DNA of 64,000 nt from NCBI GenBank assembly GCA_030762935.1, contig CM060883.1, positions 96,980,001 to 97,044,000 of the forward strand, in the 5' to 3' direction. This DNA is from Hymenopus coronatus. Taxonomy: Eukaryota; Arthropoda; Insecta; Mantodea; Hymenopodidae. Below are positions 37,781 through 51,300 of the stretch, one piece after another. The notes beneath the pieces were generated by a model that did no database searches, was not told the DNA's origin, and worked only from the letters and a program-made list of their open reading frames with translations. A program made the position numbers and the translations under genes. How positions within the stretch are numbered: position 1 is the first letter of the stretch; each line of letters opens with the position of its first letter.

Positions 37781-40700
37781 CCGAGGCTTTTATCCTTGCA
37801 CAGTTTCGGCTGATTGAGATTGTGTAGCATAATTATTAACAGCGAGTCTTGTTGCACAGCTTCGGCTGATTGAGATTGTGTAGCATAATTATTAACAGCG
37901 AGTCTTGTTCCGTTTCACAGTTTCCGCTGAATAAGATTGTGTATCATAATTATTAAGAGCGAGGTTTATTCCTTGCACAGTTTCGGCTGATTGAGGTTGT
38001 GTATCATAATTATTAACAGCGAATCTTGTTCCGTTGCACAGTTTCGGCTGATTGAGGTTGCGTAGCATAATTATTAACAGCGAGTCTTGTTTCCTTGCAC
38101 AGTTTCGGCTGATTGAAATTGTGTAGCATAATTATTAACAGCAGGTCTTGTTCCGTTGCACAGTTTCGGCTGATTGAGATTGCTTAGCATAACTATTAAC
38201 AGCGAGTCTTGTTCCGTTGCACATTTTCGGCTGATTGAGATTGTGTGTCATAATTATTAACAGCGAGTCTTGTTGCACAGTTTCGGCTGATTGAGATTGT
38301 GTAGCGTAATTATTAAGAGCGAGTCTTGTTCCGTTGCACAGTTTCGGCTGATTGAGATTGTATATCATAATTATTAACAGCGAGTCTTGTTCCGTTGCAC
38401 AGTTTCGCCTGATTGAGATTCTGTAGCATAATAATTCACAGCGAGTTTTGTTCCTTGCACAGTTTCGGCTGATTGAGATTGTGTATCATAATTACTAACA
38501 GCGAATCTTGTTCCGTTGCACAGTTTCGGCTGATTGAGTTTGCGTAGCATAATTATTAACTGCGAGTCTTGTTTCCTTGCACAGTTTCGGTTGAGTGAGA
38601 TAGCGTAGCATAATCATTAACAGCGAGTCTTGTTCCGTTGCACAGTTTCGGCTGATTGAGTTTGCGTAGCATAATTATTAACAGCGAGTCTTGTTCCGTT
38701 GCACAGTTTCGGCTGATTGAGTTTGCGTAGCATAATTATTAACAGCGAGTCTTTTACCCTTGCACAGTTTCGGCTGATTGAGATTGTGTATCATAATTAT
38801 TAACAGCGAGTCTTGTTGCACAGTTTCGGCTGATTGAGATTGTGTAGCATAATTATTAACAGCGAGTCTTGTTGCACAGTTTCGGCTGATTGAGACTGTG
38901 TAGCCTGATTATTAACAGCGAGTCTTGGTGCACAGTTTCGGCTGATTGAGATTGTGTAGCATAATTATTAACAGTGAGTCTTGTTCAGTTGCACAGTTTC
39001 GGCTGATTGAGATTGCGTAGCATAAATAATAACAGTGAGTCATGTTCTGGTGCACAGTTTAGGCTGATTGAGATTGCTTATCATAATTATTAACAACGAG
39101 TCTTGTTTCCTTGCACAATTTCGGCTGATTGAGGTTGTGTAGCATAATTATTAACAGCGAGACTTATTTCCTTGCACAATTTCGGCTGATTGAGATTGTG
39201 TAGCATACTTATTAACAGAGGGTGTTGTTCCGTTGCACAGTTTCGGCAGATTGATGTTGTGTAGCATAACTATTAACAGCGAGTCTTGTTCCGTTGCACA
39301 GTTTCGGCTGACTGAGATTGTGTAGCATAATTATTAACAGCGAGTCTTGTTGCATAGTTTCGGCTGATTGAGATTGTGTAGCATAATTATTAACAGCGAG
39401 TCTTGTTCCGTTGCACAGCTTCGGCTGATTGAGATTGTGTAGCATAATTATAAACAGCGAGCCTTGTTTCCTGGCACAGTTATGGCTGATTGAGACTGTG
39501 TATCATATTTATTAACAGCGAGTCTTTTTGCACAGTTTCGCCTGATTGAGTTTGTGTAGCATCATTATTAACTGCGAGTCTTGTTGCACAGTTTCGGCTA
39601 ATTGAGATTGTGTAGCATAATTATTAACAGCGAGTCTTGTTGCACAGTTCGGACTGATTGAGATTGCGTAGCATAATTATTAACAGCGAATCTTGTTGCA
39701 CAGTTTCGGCTGATTGAGATTGCGTAGCATAATTATTAACAGCGAGTCTTGTTTCCTTGCACAGTTACGGCTGATTGAGATTGTGTATCATAATTATTAA
39801 CAGCGAGTCTTGTTGTACAGTTTCGGCTAATTGAGATTGTGTAACATAATTATTAACACCGAGACTTGTTGCACAGTTTCTGCTAATTGAGACTGTGTAG
39901 CATGATTATTAACAGCGAATCTTGTTGCATAGTTTCGCCTAAGTGAGATTGTGTAGCATAATTATTATCAGCGAGTTTTGTTCCGTTGCACAGTTTCGTG
40001 TGATTGAGATTGTGTACCATAATTATTAAAAGCGAGTCTTGTTCCGTTGCACAGCTTCGGCTGATTGAGATTGTGTAGCATAATTATTAACAGCCAGTCT
40101 TGTTTCCTTGCACAGTTTTGGCTGATTGAGATTGTGTATCATAATTATTAACAGCGAGTCTTTTTGCACAGTTTCGGCTGATTGAGGTTGTGTAGCATAA
40201 TTATTAACTGCGAGTCTTGTTGCACAGTTTCGGCTGATTGAGATTGTGTAGCATAATTATTAACATGGAGTCTTGTTGCACAGATTGGACTGATTGAGAT
40301 TGCGTAGCATAATTATTAACAGCGAGTCTTGTTGCATAGTTTCGGCTGATTGAGATTGTGCAGCATAATTATTAACAGCGAGTCTTGTTGCACAGTTTCG
40401 GCTGATTGAGATTGCGTAGCATAATTATTAACAGCGAGTCTTGTTTCCTCTCACAGTAACGGCTGATTCAGATTGTGTATCATAGTTATTAACAGCGAAA
40501 CTTGTTGCACAGTTTCGGCTGATTGAGATTGTGTAGCATAATTATTAACAGCGAGTCTTGTTGCACAATTTCGGCTGATTGAGACTGTGTAGCATGGTTA
40601 TTAACAGCGAATCTTGTTGCACAGTTTCGCCTAAGTGAGATTGTGTAGCATAATTATTAACAGCGAGTCTTGTTCCGTTGCACAGTTTCGGCTGATTGAG

Positions 40701-41785
40701 ATTGGGTAGCATAATTATTAACAGCGAGTCTTGTTCCGTTGCACAGTTTCGGCTGATTGAGATTACGTATCATAATTATTAACAGCGAGACTTGTTCCGT
40801 TGCACAGTTTCGGCTGATTGACATTGTGTAGCAACATATTAACAGCGAGTTTTGTTATCTTGCAGAATTTCGGCTGATTGAGATTGTGTAGCATAATTAT
40901 TAACAGCGAGTCTTGTTTCCTTGCACAATTTCGGCTGATTGAGATTGTGTAGCATAATTATTATCAGCGAGTCTTGTTGCTCAGTTTCGGCTGATTGAGA
41001 TGGCGTAGCATAATTATTAACAGCGTGTCTTGTTGCACAGTTTCGGCTGATTGAGATTGTGTAGCATAATTATTAACAGCGAGTCTTGTTCCGTTGCCCA
41101 GTTTCGGCTGATTGAGATTGTGTAGCATAATTATTAACAGCCAATCTTGTTTATTTGCACAGTTTCGGCTGATTGAGGTTGTGTATCATAATTATTAAAA
41201 GCGAGTCTTGTTGCACAGTTTCGGCTGATTGAGATTGTGTACCATAATTATTAACAGCGAGTCTTGTTGCACAGTTTCGGGTGATTGAGACTGTGTAGCC
41301 TGATTATTAACAGCGAGTCTTGTTGCACATTTTCGGCTGATTGAGATTGCGTATCATAATTAATAACTGAGAGTCTTGTTCTGTTACACAGTTTAGGCTG
41401 ATTGAGATTGCTTATCATAATTATTAATAGCGAGTCTTGTTTCCTTGCATAATTTCGGCTGATTGTGATTGTGTAGCATAATTATTAACAGCGAGTCTTG
41501 TTTCCTTGCACAATTTCAGTAGATTGAGATTGTGTAGCATAGTTATTAACAGCGAGTGTTGTACCGTTGCACAGTTTTGGATGATTGAGATCGTGTAGCA
41601 TAATTATTAACAGCGAGTCTTGTTGCACAGTTTCGGCTGATTGAGATTGCGTAGCATAATTATTAACAGCGAGTCTTGTTTCCTTGCACAGTTACGGCTG
41701 ATTGAGATTGTGTATCATAATTATTAACAGCGAGTCTTGTTGCACAGTTTCGGCTGATCGAGATTGTGTAGCATAATTATTAACA
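37781..41785. repeat. 4,005-bp tandem duplication, second copy
   Basis: It is nearly identical to the preceding 4,005 bp. The join is at about 37,760-37,785, where GGCTGATCGAGATTGTG (found at both copy ends, about 37,749 and 41,754) is followed in the first case by CACCGAGGC, the copy start, and in the second by CAGCGAGTC. So few differences over 4 kb suggest a very recent event, or an assembly duplication. Confidence 0.94.
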
Positions 41786-44700
41786 GCGAGTCTTGTTGCA
41801 CAGTTTCGGCTGATTGAGACTGTGTAGCATGATTGTTAACAGCAAGTCTTCTTGCACAGTTTCGCCTAAGTGAGATTGTGTAGCATAATTATTAACAGCG
41901 AGTCTTGTTCCGTTGCACAGTTTCGGCTGATTGAGATTGCGTAGCATAATTATTAACAGCGAGTCTTGTTCCGTTGCAAAGTTTCGGCAGATTGAGATTG
42001 CGTATCCTAATTATTAACAGCGAGACTTGTTCCGTTGCACAGTTTCGGCTGTTTGAGATTGTGTAGCATACATATTAACAGCGAGTTTTGTTATCTTGCA
42101 GAATTTCGGCTGATTGAGATTGTGTTGCATAATTATTAACAGCGAGGCTTGTTTCCTTGCACAATTTCGGCTGATTGAGATTGTGTAGCATAATTATTAA
42201 CAGCGAGTCTTGGTACACAGTTTGGGCTGATTGAGATTCTGTAGCATAATTAGTAAAGGCGAGTCTTGTTCCGTTGCACAGTTTCGGCTGATTGAGATTG
42301 CGTAGCATAATTATTAACAGCGAGTTTTGTTGCACAATTTCAGCTGATTGAGATTGCGTAGCATGATTATTAACATCGAGTTTTGTTGCTCAGTTTCGGC
42401 TGATTGAGATGGCGTAGCATAATTATTAACAGCGAGTCTTGTTCCATTGCACAGATTCGGCTGATTGAGATTGTGTAGCATAATTATTAACAGCGAGTCT
42501 TGTTCCGTTGCACAGTTTCGGCTGATTGAGTTTGTCCAGCAGAGTTATTAACAGCGAGTCTTGTTCCGTTGCACACTTTCGTCTGATTGAGATTGTGTAG
42601 CATAATGATTAACAGCGAGTCTTGTTCCGTTGCACAGTGTCGGCTGATGAGATTGCGTAGCATAATTATTAACAGCGAGTCTTGTTCCGTTGCACAGTTT
42701 CGGCTGATTGAGATTGCGTATCATAATTATTAACAGCGAGTCTTGTTCCGTTGCCCAGTTTCGGCTGATTGAGATTGTGTAGCATAATTATTAACAGTGA
42801 GCCTTGTTTCGTTTGCACAGTTTCGGCTGATTGAGATTGCGTATCATAATTAATAACTGCGAGTCTTGTTCTGTTGCACAGTTTCGGCTGATTGAGATTG
42901 CTTATCATAATTATCAATAGCGAGTCTTGTTTCCTTGCACAATTTCGGCTGATTGTGATTGTGTAGCATGATTATTAACAGCGAGTCTTGTTTCCTTGCA
43001 CAATTTCGGCTGATTGAGATTGTGTAGCATACTTATTAACAGCGAGTGTTGTTCCGTTGCACAGTTTCGCCAGATTGACTTTGTGTAGCATAATTATTAA
43101 CAGTGAGTCTTGTTTCGTTGCACAGTGTCGGCTGATTAAGAATGCGTAGCATAATTATTAATAGCGAGTCTTGTTCCGTTGCACAGTTTCGGCTGATTGA
43201 AATTGTGTATCATAATTATTAACAGCGAGTCTTGTTGCACAGTTTCGGCTGATTTAGATTGCGTAGCATAATTATTAACAGCGAGTCTTGTTTCCTTGCA
43301 CAGTTTCGGCTGATTGAGATTGTGTATCATAATTATTAACAGCTGGTCTAGATGCACAGTTTCGGTTGATTGAGATTGCGTAGCATAATTTTTAACAGCG
43401 AGTCTTGTTACCTTGCACAGTTTCGGCTGATTGAGATTACGTATCATAATTATTTGCATCGAGTCATGTTCCGTTGCACAGTTTCGGCTGATTGAGATTG
43501 CGTATAATAATTATTAACAGCTAGTCTTGTTCCGTTGCCCAGTGTCGGCTGATTGAGATTGTGTAGCATAATTATTAACAGCCAGTCTTGTTTCCTTGCA
43601 CAATTTCGGCTGATTGAGATTGTGTTTCATAATTATTAACAGCAAGTCTTGTTGCACAGTTTCGGCTGATTGAGATTGTGTAGCATAATTATTAACAGCG
43701 AGTCTTGTTGCACAGTTTCGGCTGATTGAGACTGTGTAGCCTGATTATTAACAGCGAGTCTTGTTACACAGTTTGGGCTGATTGAGATTCTGTGGCATAA
43801 TTATTAAAGGCGAGTCTTGTTCCGTTGCACAGTTTGGGCTGATTGAGATTGCGTAGCATAATTATTAACAGCGAGTTTTGTTGCACAATTTCAGCTGATT
43901 GATATTGAGTAGCATGATTATTAACATCGAGTTTTGTTGCTCAGTTTCGGATGATTGAGATGGCGTAGCACAATTATTTACAGCGTGTCTTGTTGCACAG
44001 TTTCGGCTGATTGAGATTGTGTAGCATAATTATTAACAGCGAGTCTTGTTCCGTTGCACAGTTTCGGCTGATTGAATTTGTGCAGCATAGTTATTAACAG
44101 CGAGTCTTGTTCCGCTGCACACTTTCGTCTGATTGAGATTGTGTAGCATAATTATTAACAGCGAGTCTTGTTCCGTTGCACGTTGTCGGGTGATTGAGAT
44201 TGCGTAGCATAATTATTAACAGCGAGTCTTGTTCCGTTGCACAGTTTCGGCTGATTGAGATTGTGTATCATAATTATTAACAGCGAGTCTTGTTGCACAG
44301 TTTCGGCTGATTGAGATTGCGTAGCATAATTATTAACAGCCAGTCTTGTTTCCTTGCACAGTTTCGGCTGATTGAGATTGTGTATCATAATTATTAACAG
44401 CGGGTCTAGATGCACAGTTTCGGCTGATTGAGATTGTGTAGCATAATTATTAACAGCGAGTCTTGTTTCCTTGCACAGTTTCGGCTGATTGAGATTACGT
44501 ATCATAATTATTAACGTCCAGTCATGTTCCGTTGCACAGTTTCGGCTGATTCAGATTGCGTATCATAATTATTAACAGCGAGTCTTGCTCCGTTGCCCAG
44601 TTTCGGCTGATTGAGATTGTGTAGAATAATTATTAACAGCCAGTCTTGTTTATTTGCACAGTTTCGGCTGATTGAGAATGTGTATCATAATTATTAACAG

Positions 44701-45330
44701 CGAGTCTTGTTGCACAGTTTCGGCTGATTGAGATTGTGGAGCATAATTATTAACAGCGAGTCTTGTTGCACAGTTTCAGCTGATTGAGACTGTGTAGGCT
44801 GATTATTAACAGCGAGCCTTGTTGCATAGTTCCGGCTGATTGAGATTGCGTATCATAATTATTAACAGCGAGTCTTGTTCCGTTGCACAGTTTCTGCTGA
44901 TTGAGATTGGGTAGCATAATTATTAACAGCGAGTCTTGTTCCGTTGCCCAGTTTCGGCTGATTGAGATTGCTTATCATAATTATTAATAGCGAGTCTTGT
45001 TTCCTTGCACAATTTCGGCTGATTGTGATTGTGTAGCATAATTATTAACAGCGAGTCTTTTTTCCTTGCACAATTTCGGCTGATTGAGATTGTGTAGCAT
45101 ACTTATTAACAGCAAGTGTTGTTCCGTTGCACAGTTTCGCCAGATTGACTTTGTGTAGCACAATTATTAACAGCGAGTCATGTTCCGTTGCACAGTTTTG
45201 GCTGATTGAGATTGTGTAGCATAATTATTAATAGCGAGTCTTGTTGCGTTGCACAGTTTCGGCTGATTGAGATTGTGTAGCATAATTATTAACAGCGAGT
45301 CTTGTTCCGTTGCACAGCTTCGGCTGATTG
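41786..45330. repeat. Diverged family 2 segment between the large duplications
   Basis: It is built of pieces seen elsewhere. 41,786 to about 42,300 resembles 21,440-21,960 (CGCCTAAGTGAG or CGCCCAAGTGAG, then TTATCTTGCAGAATTTCGG). 42,320-42,720 resembles 13,550-13,950. 43,750-44,510 resembles the family 2 start at 15,290-16,070, including GTCGGG at 44,185. The GCCAGATTGACTTTG series at 43,071 recurs at 45,141, 2,070 bp later. One monomer has lost a base (GGCTGATGAGATTGCG, about 42,643). No non-satellite DNA is present. Confidence 0.85.
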
Positions 45331-48300
45331 ACATTGTGTAGCATAATTATTAACAGCGAGTCTTGTTTCCTTGCACAGTTTTGGCTGATTGAGATTGTGT
45401 ATCATAATTATTAACAGCGAGTCTTTTTGCACAGTTTCGGCTAATTGAGGTTGTGTAGCATAATTATTAACTGCTAGTCTTGTTGCACAGTTTCGGCTGA
45501 TTAAGATTGTGTAGCATAATTATTAACAGCGAGTCTTGTTGCACAGTTTGGACTGATTGAGATTACGTAGCATAATTATTAACAGCGAGTCTTGTTGCAC
45601 AGTTTCGGCTGATTGAGATTGTGTAGCATAATTATTAACAGCCAGTCTTGTTGCACAGTTTCGGCTGATTGAGATTGCGTAGCATAATCATTAACTGCGA
45701 GTCTTGTTTCCTTGCAAAGTTACGGCTGATTGAGATTGTGTATCATAATTATTAACAGCGAGTCTTGTTGCACAATTTCGGCTGATTGAGATTGTGTAGC
45801 ATAATTATTAACAGCGAGTCTTGTTGCACAGTTTCGGCTGATTGAGACTGTGTAGCATGATTATTAACAGCGAGTCTTGTTGCACAGTTTCGCCCAAGTG
45901 AGATTGTGTAGCATAATTATTAACAGCGAGTCTTGTTCCGTTGCACAGTTTCGGCTGATTGAGACTGCGTAGCATAATTATTAACAGCAAGTCTTGTTCC
46001 TTTGCAAAGTTTCGGCTGATTAAGATTGCGTATCATAATTATTAACAGCGAGACTTGTTCCGTTGCACAGTTTCGGCTGATTGAGATTGTGTAGCATACA
46101 TATTAACTGCGAGTTTTTTTATCTTGAAGAATTTCGGCTGATTGAGATTGTGTTGCATAATTATTAACAGCGAGTCTTGTTTCCTTGCACAATTTCGGCT
46201 GATTGAGATTGTGTAGCATACTTATTAACAGCGAGTCTTGTTACACAGTTTGGGCTGATTGAGATTCTGTAGCATAATTATTAAAGGCGAGTCTTGTTCC
46301 GTTGCACAGTTTCGGCTGATTGAGATTGCGTAGCATAATTATTAACAGCGAGTTTTGTTGCACAATTTCAGCTGATTGAGATTGAGTAGCATGATTATTA
46401 ACATCGAGTTTTGTTGCTCAGTTTCGGATGATTGAGATGGCGTAGCACAATTATTAACAGCGTGTCTTGTTGCACAGTTTCGGCTGATTGAGATTGTGTA
46501 GCACAATGATTAACCGCGAGTCTTGTTCCGTTGCACAGTTTCGGCTGATTGAGTTTGTGCAGCATAGTTATTAACAGCGAGTCTTGTTCCGCTGCACACT
46601 TTCGTCTGATTGAGATTGTGTAGCATAATTATTAACAGCGAGTCTTGTTCCGTTGCACGTTGTCGGGTGATTGAGATTGCGTAGCATAATTATTAACAGC
46701 GAGTCTTGTTCCGTTGCACAGTTTTGGCTGATTGAGATTGCGTATCATAACTATTAAGAGCGAGTCTTGTTCCGTTGCCCAGTTTCGGCTGATTGAGATT
46801 GCGTAGCATAATTATTAACAGCCAGCCTTGTTTCCTTGCACAGTTTCATCTGATTTAGATTGTGTATCATAATTATTAACAGCGGGTCTAGATGCACAGT
46901 TTCGGCTGATTGAGATTGTGTAGGATAATTATTAACAGCGAGTCTTGTTTCCTTGCACAGTTTCGGCTGATCGAGATTACGTATCATAATTATTAGCATC
47001 GAGTCATGTTCCGTTGCACAGTTTCGGCTGATTGAGATTGCGTATCATAATTATTAACAGCGAGTCTTGTTCCGTTGCCCATTTTCGGCTGATTGAGATT
47101 GTGTAGCATAATTATTAACAGCCAGTCTTGTTTCCTTGCACATTTTCGGCTGATTGAGATTGTGTTTCATAATTATTAACAGCGAGTCTTGTTGCACAGT
47201 TTCGGCTGATTGAGATTGTGTAGCATAATTAAAAACAGGAGTCTTGTTCCGTTACAGAGTTTTGGCTGATTTTGATTGCGTAGCATAAATAATAACAGCG
47301 AGTCTTGTTCTGTTGCACAGTTTCGGCTGATTGAGATTGCTTATCATAATTATTAACGAGTCTAGTTTCCTTGCACAATTTCGGCTGATTGTGATTGTGT
47401 AGCATAATTATAAACAGCGAGTCTTGTTTCCTTGCACAATTTCGGCTGATTGAGATTGTGTAGCATACTTATTAACAGCGAGTCTTGTTGCACATTTTCG
47501 GCTGATTGAGATTGCGTAGCATTATTAACAGCGAGTCTTGTTCCGTTGCACAGTTTCGGCTGATTGAGATTGTGTATCATAATTATTAACAGCGAGACTT
47601 GTTGCACAGTTTCGGCTGATTGAGATTGTGTATCCTAATCATTAACAGCGATTCTTGTTCCTTTGTACACTTTCGGCTGATTGAGATTGCGTAGCATAAT
47701 TATTAACAGCGAGTCTTGTTCCGTTGCACAGTTTCGGCTGATTGAGATTGTATAGGATAATTATTAACAGCGAGTCTTGTTCCGTTGCACAGATTCGGTT
47801 GATTGAGATTGCGTAGCATAATTATTAACACCGAGTCTTGTTCCGTTGCACAGTTTCGGCTGATTGAGATTGTGTAGCATAAGTATTAACAGCGAGTCTT
47901 GTTCCGTTGCACAGCTTTGGCTGATTGAGATTGTGTAGCATAATAATTAACAGCGAGTCTTGTTTCCTTGTACAGTTTTGGCTAATTGAGATTGTGTATC
48001 ATAATTATTAACAGCGAGTCTTTTTGCACAGTTTCGGCTGATTGAGGTTGTGTAGCATAATTATTAACTGCGAGTCTTGTTGCACAGTTTCGGCTGATTT
48101 AGATTGTGTAGCATAATTATTAACAGCGAATATTGTTGCACAGTTTGGACTGATTGAGATTGCGTAGCATAATTATTAACAGCGAGGCTTGTTGCACAGT
48201 TTTGGCTGATTGAGGTTGTGTAGCATCATTATTAACAGCGATTCTTGTTTCCTTGCACAGTGTCGGCTGATTGAGATTGTGTATTATAATTATTAACAGC

Positions 48301-51300
48301 GAGTCTTGTTGCACAGTATCGGCTGAATGAGATTGTGTAGCATAATTATTAACAGCGAGTCTTGTTGCACAGTTTCGGCTGATTGAGATTGTGTAACATA
48401 AAGATTAACAGCGAGTTTTGTTCCTTGCACAGTTTCGGCTAATTGAGATTGTGAATCATAATTATTAACAGCGAGGTTTGTTCCTTGCACAGTTTCTGCT
48501 GATTGAGATAGTGTAACATAATTATTAACAGCGAGTCTTGTTGCACAGTTTCGTCTGATTGAGATTGCGTAGCATAATAATTAACAGAGAGTCTTGTTTC
48601 CTTGCACAGTTTCGGCTGATTGAGATTGTGTATCATAATTATTAACAGCGAGTCTTGTTGCACAGTTTCGGCTGATTGAGATTGTGTACCATAGTTATTA
48701 ACAGCGAGTCTTGTTGCACAGTTTCGGCTGATTGAGACTGTGTAGCATGATTATTAACAGTGAGTCTTGTTGCACAGTTTCGCCTGATTGAGATTGTGTA
48801 TCATAATTATTAACAGTCAGTCTTGTTCCGCTGCACAGTTTCGGCTGATTGAGATTGCGTATCATAATTATTAACAGCGAGTCTTGTTTCCTTGCAGAAT
48901 TTCGTCTGATTGCGATTGTGTAGCATAAATATTAACAGCGAGTCTTGTGTCCTTGCACAATTTCGGCTGATTGAGATTGTGTAGCATACTTATTAACAGC
49001 GAGTGTTGTTCTGTTGCACAGTTTCGGCAGATTGAATTTGTGTAGCATAATTATTAACAGCGAGTCTTGTTCCGTTGCACAGTTTCGCCTGATTGAGATT
49101 GTGTACCATAATTATTAACAGCGAGTCTTGTTGCATAGTTTCGGCTGATTGAGATTGCGTAGCATTATTAACAGCGAGTCTTGTTCCGTTGCACAGTTTC
49201 GGTTGATTGAGATTGCGGAGCATAATCATTAACAGCGAGTCTTGTTCCGTTGCACAGTTTCGGCTGATTGAGTTTGCGTAGCATAATTATTAACAGCGAG
49301 TCTTTTATCCTTGCACAGTTTCGGCTGATTGAGATTGTGTATCATAATTATTAACAGCGAGACTTGTTGCACAGTTTCGGTTGATTGAGATTGTGTAGCA
49401 TAATTATTAACAGCGAGTCTTGTTGCACAGCTTCGGCTGATTGAGATTGTGTAGCATAATTATTAACAGCGAGTCTTGTTCCGTTTCACAGTTTCGGCTG
49501 ATTGAGATTGTGTATCATAATTATTAAGAGCGAGGTTTATTCCTTGCACAGTTTGGGCTGAATGAGGTTGTGTATCATAATTATTAACAGCGAATCTTGT
49601 TCCGTTGCACAGTTTCGGCTGATTGAGGTTGCGTAGCATAATTATTAACAGTGAGTCTTGTTTCCTTGCACAGTTTCGGCTGATTGAAATTGTGTAGCAT
49701 AATTATTAACAGCAGGTCTTGTTCCGTTGCACAGTTTCGGCTGATTGAGATTGCTTAGCATAACTATTAACAGCGAGTCTTGTTCCGTTGCACATTTTCG
49801 GCTGATTGAGATTGTGTGTCATAATTATTAAGCGCGAGTCTTGTTCCGTTGCACAGTTTCGGCTGATTGAGATTGTGTATCATAATTATTAACAGCGAGT
49901 CTTGTTCCGTTGCACAGTTTCGCCAGATTGAGATTGTGTAGCATAATAATTCACAGCGAGTTTTGTTCCTTGCACAGTTTCGGCTGATTGAGATTGTGTA
50001 TCATAATTACTAACAGCGAATCTTGTTCCGTTGCACAGTTTCGGCTGATTGAGGTTGCGTAGCATAATTATTAACTGCGAGTCTTGTTTCCTTGCACAGT
50101 TTCGGTTGAGTGAGATAGCGTGGCATAATCATTAACAGCGAGTCTTGTTCCGTTGCACAGTTTCGGCTGATTGAGTTTGCGTAGCATAATTATTAACAGC
50201 GAGTCTTGTTCCGTTTCACAGTTTCGGCTGAATGAGTTTGCGTAGCATAATTATTAACAGCGAGTCTTTTACCCTTGCACAGTTTCGGCTGATTGAGATT
50301 GTGTATCATAATTATTAACAGCGAGTCTTGTTGCACAGTTTCGGCTGATTGAGATTGTGTAGCATAATTATTAACAGCGAGTCTTGTTGCACAGTTTCGG
50401 CTGATTGAGACTGTGTAGCCTGATTATTAACAGCGAGTCTTGGTGCACAGTTTCGGCTGATTGAGATTGTGTAGCATAATTATTAACAGTGAGTCTTGTT
50501 CAGTTGCACAGTTTCGGCTGATTGAGATTGCGTAGCATAAATAATAACAGTGAGTCTTGTTCTGTTGCACAGTTTCGGCTGATTGAGATTGCTTATCATA
50601 ATTATTAACAACGAGTCTTGTTTCCTTGCACAATTTCGGCTGATTCAGTTTGTGTAGCATAATTATTAACAGCGAGACTTATTTCCTTGCACAATTTCGG
50701 CTGATTGAGATTGTGTAGCATACTTATTAACAGCGAGTGTTGTTCCGTTGCACAGTTTCGGCAGATTGACGTTGTGTAGCATAACTATTAACAGCGAGTC
50801 TTGTTCCGTTGCACAGTTTCGGCTGATTGAGATTGTGTAGCATAATTATTAACAGCGAGTCTTGTTGCATAGTTTCGGCTGATTGAGATTGTTTAGCATA
50901 ATTATTAACAGCGAGTCTTGTTCCGTTGCACAGTTTCGGCTGATTGAGATTGTGTATCATAATTATTAACAGCGAATCTTGTTTCGTTGCACAGCTTCGC
51001 CTGATTGAGATTGTGTAGCATAATTATAAACGGCGAGCCTTGTTTCCTTGCACAGTTATGGCTGATTGAGATTGTGTATCATAATTATTAACAGCGAGTC
51101 TTTTTGCACAGTTTCGGCTGATTGAGGTTGTGTAGCATCATTATTAACTGCGAGTCTTGTTGCACAGTTTCGGCTAATTGAGATTGTGTAGCATAATTAT
51201 TAACAGCGAGTCTTGTTGCACAGTTCGGACTGATTGAGATTGTGTAGCATAATTATTAACAGCGAATCTTGTTGCACAGTTTCGGCTGATTGAGATTGCG

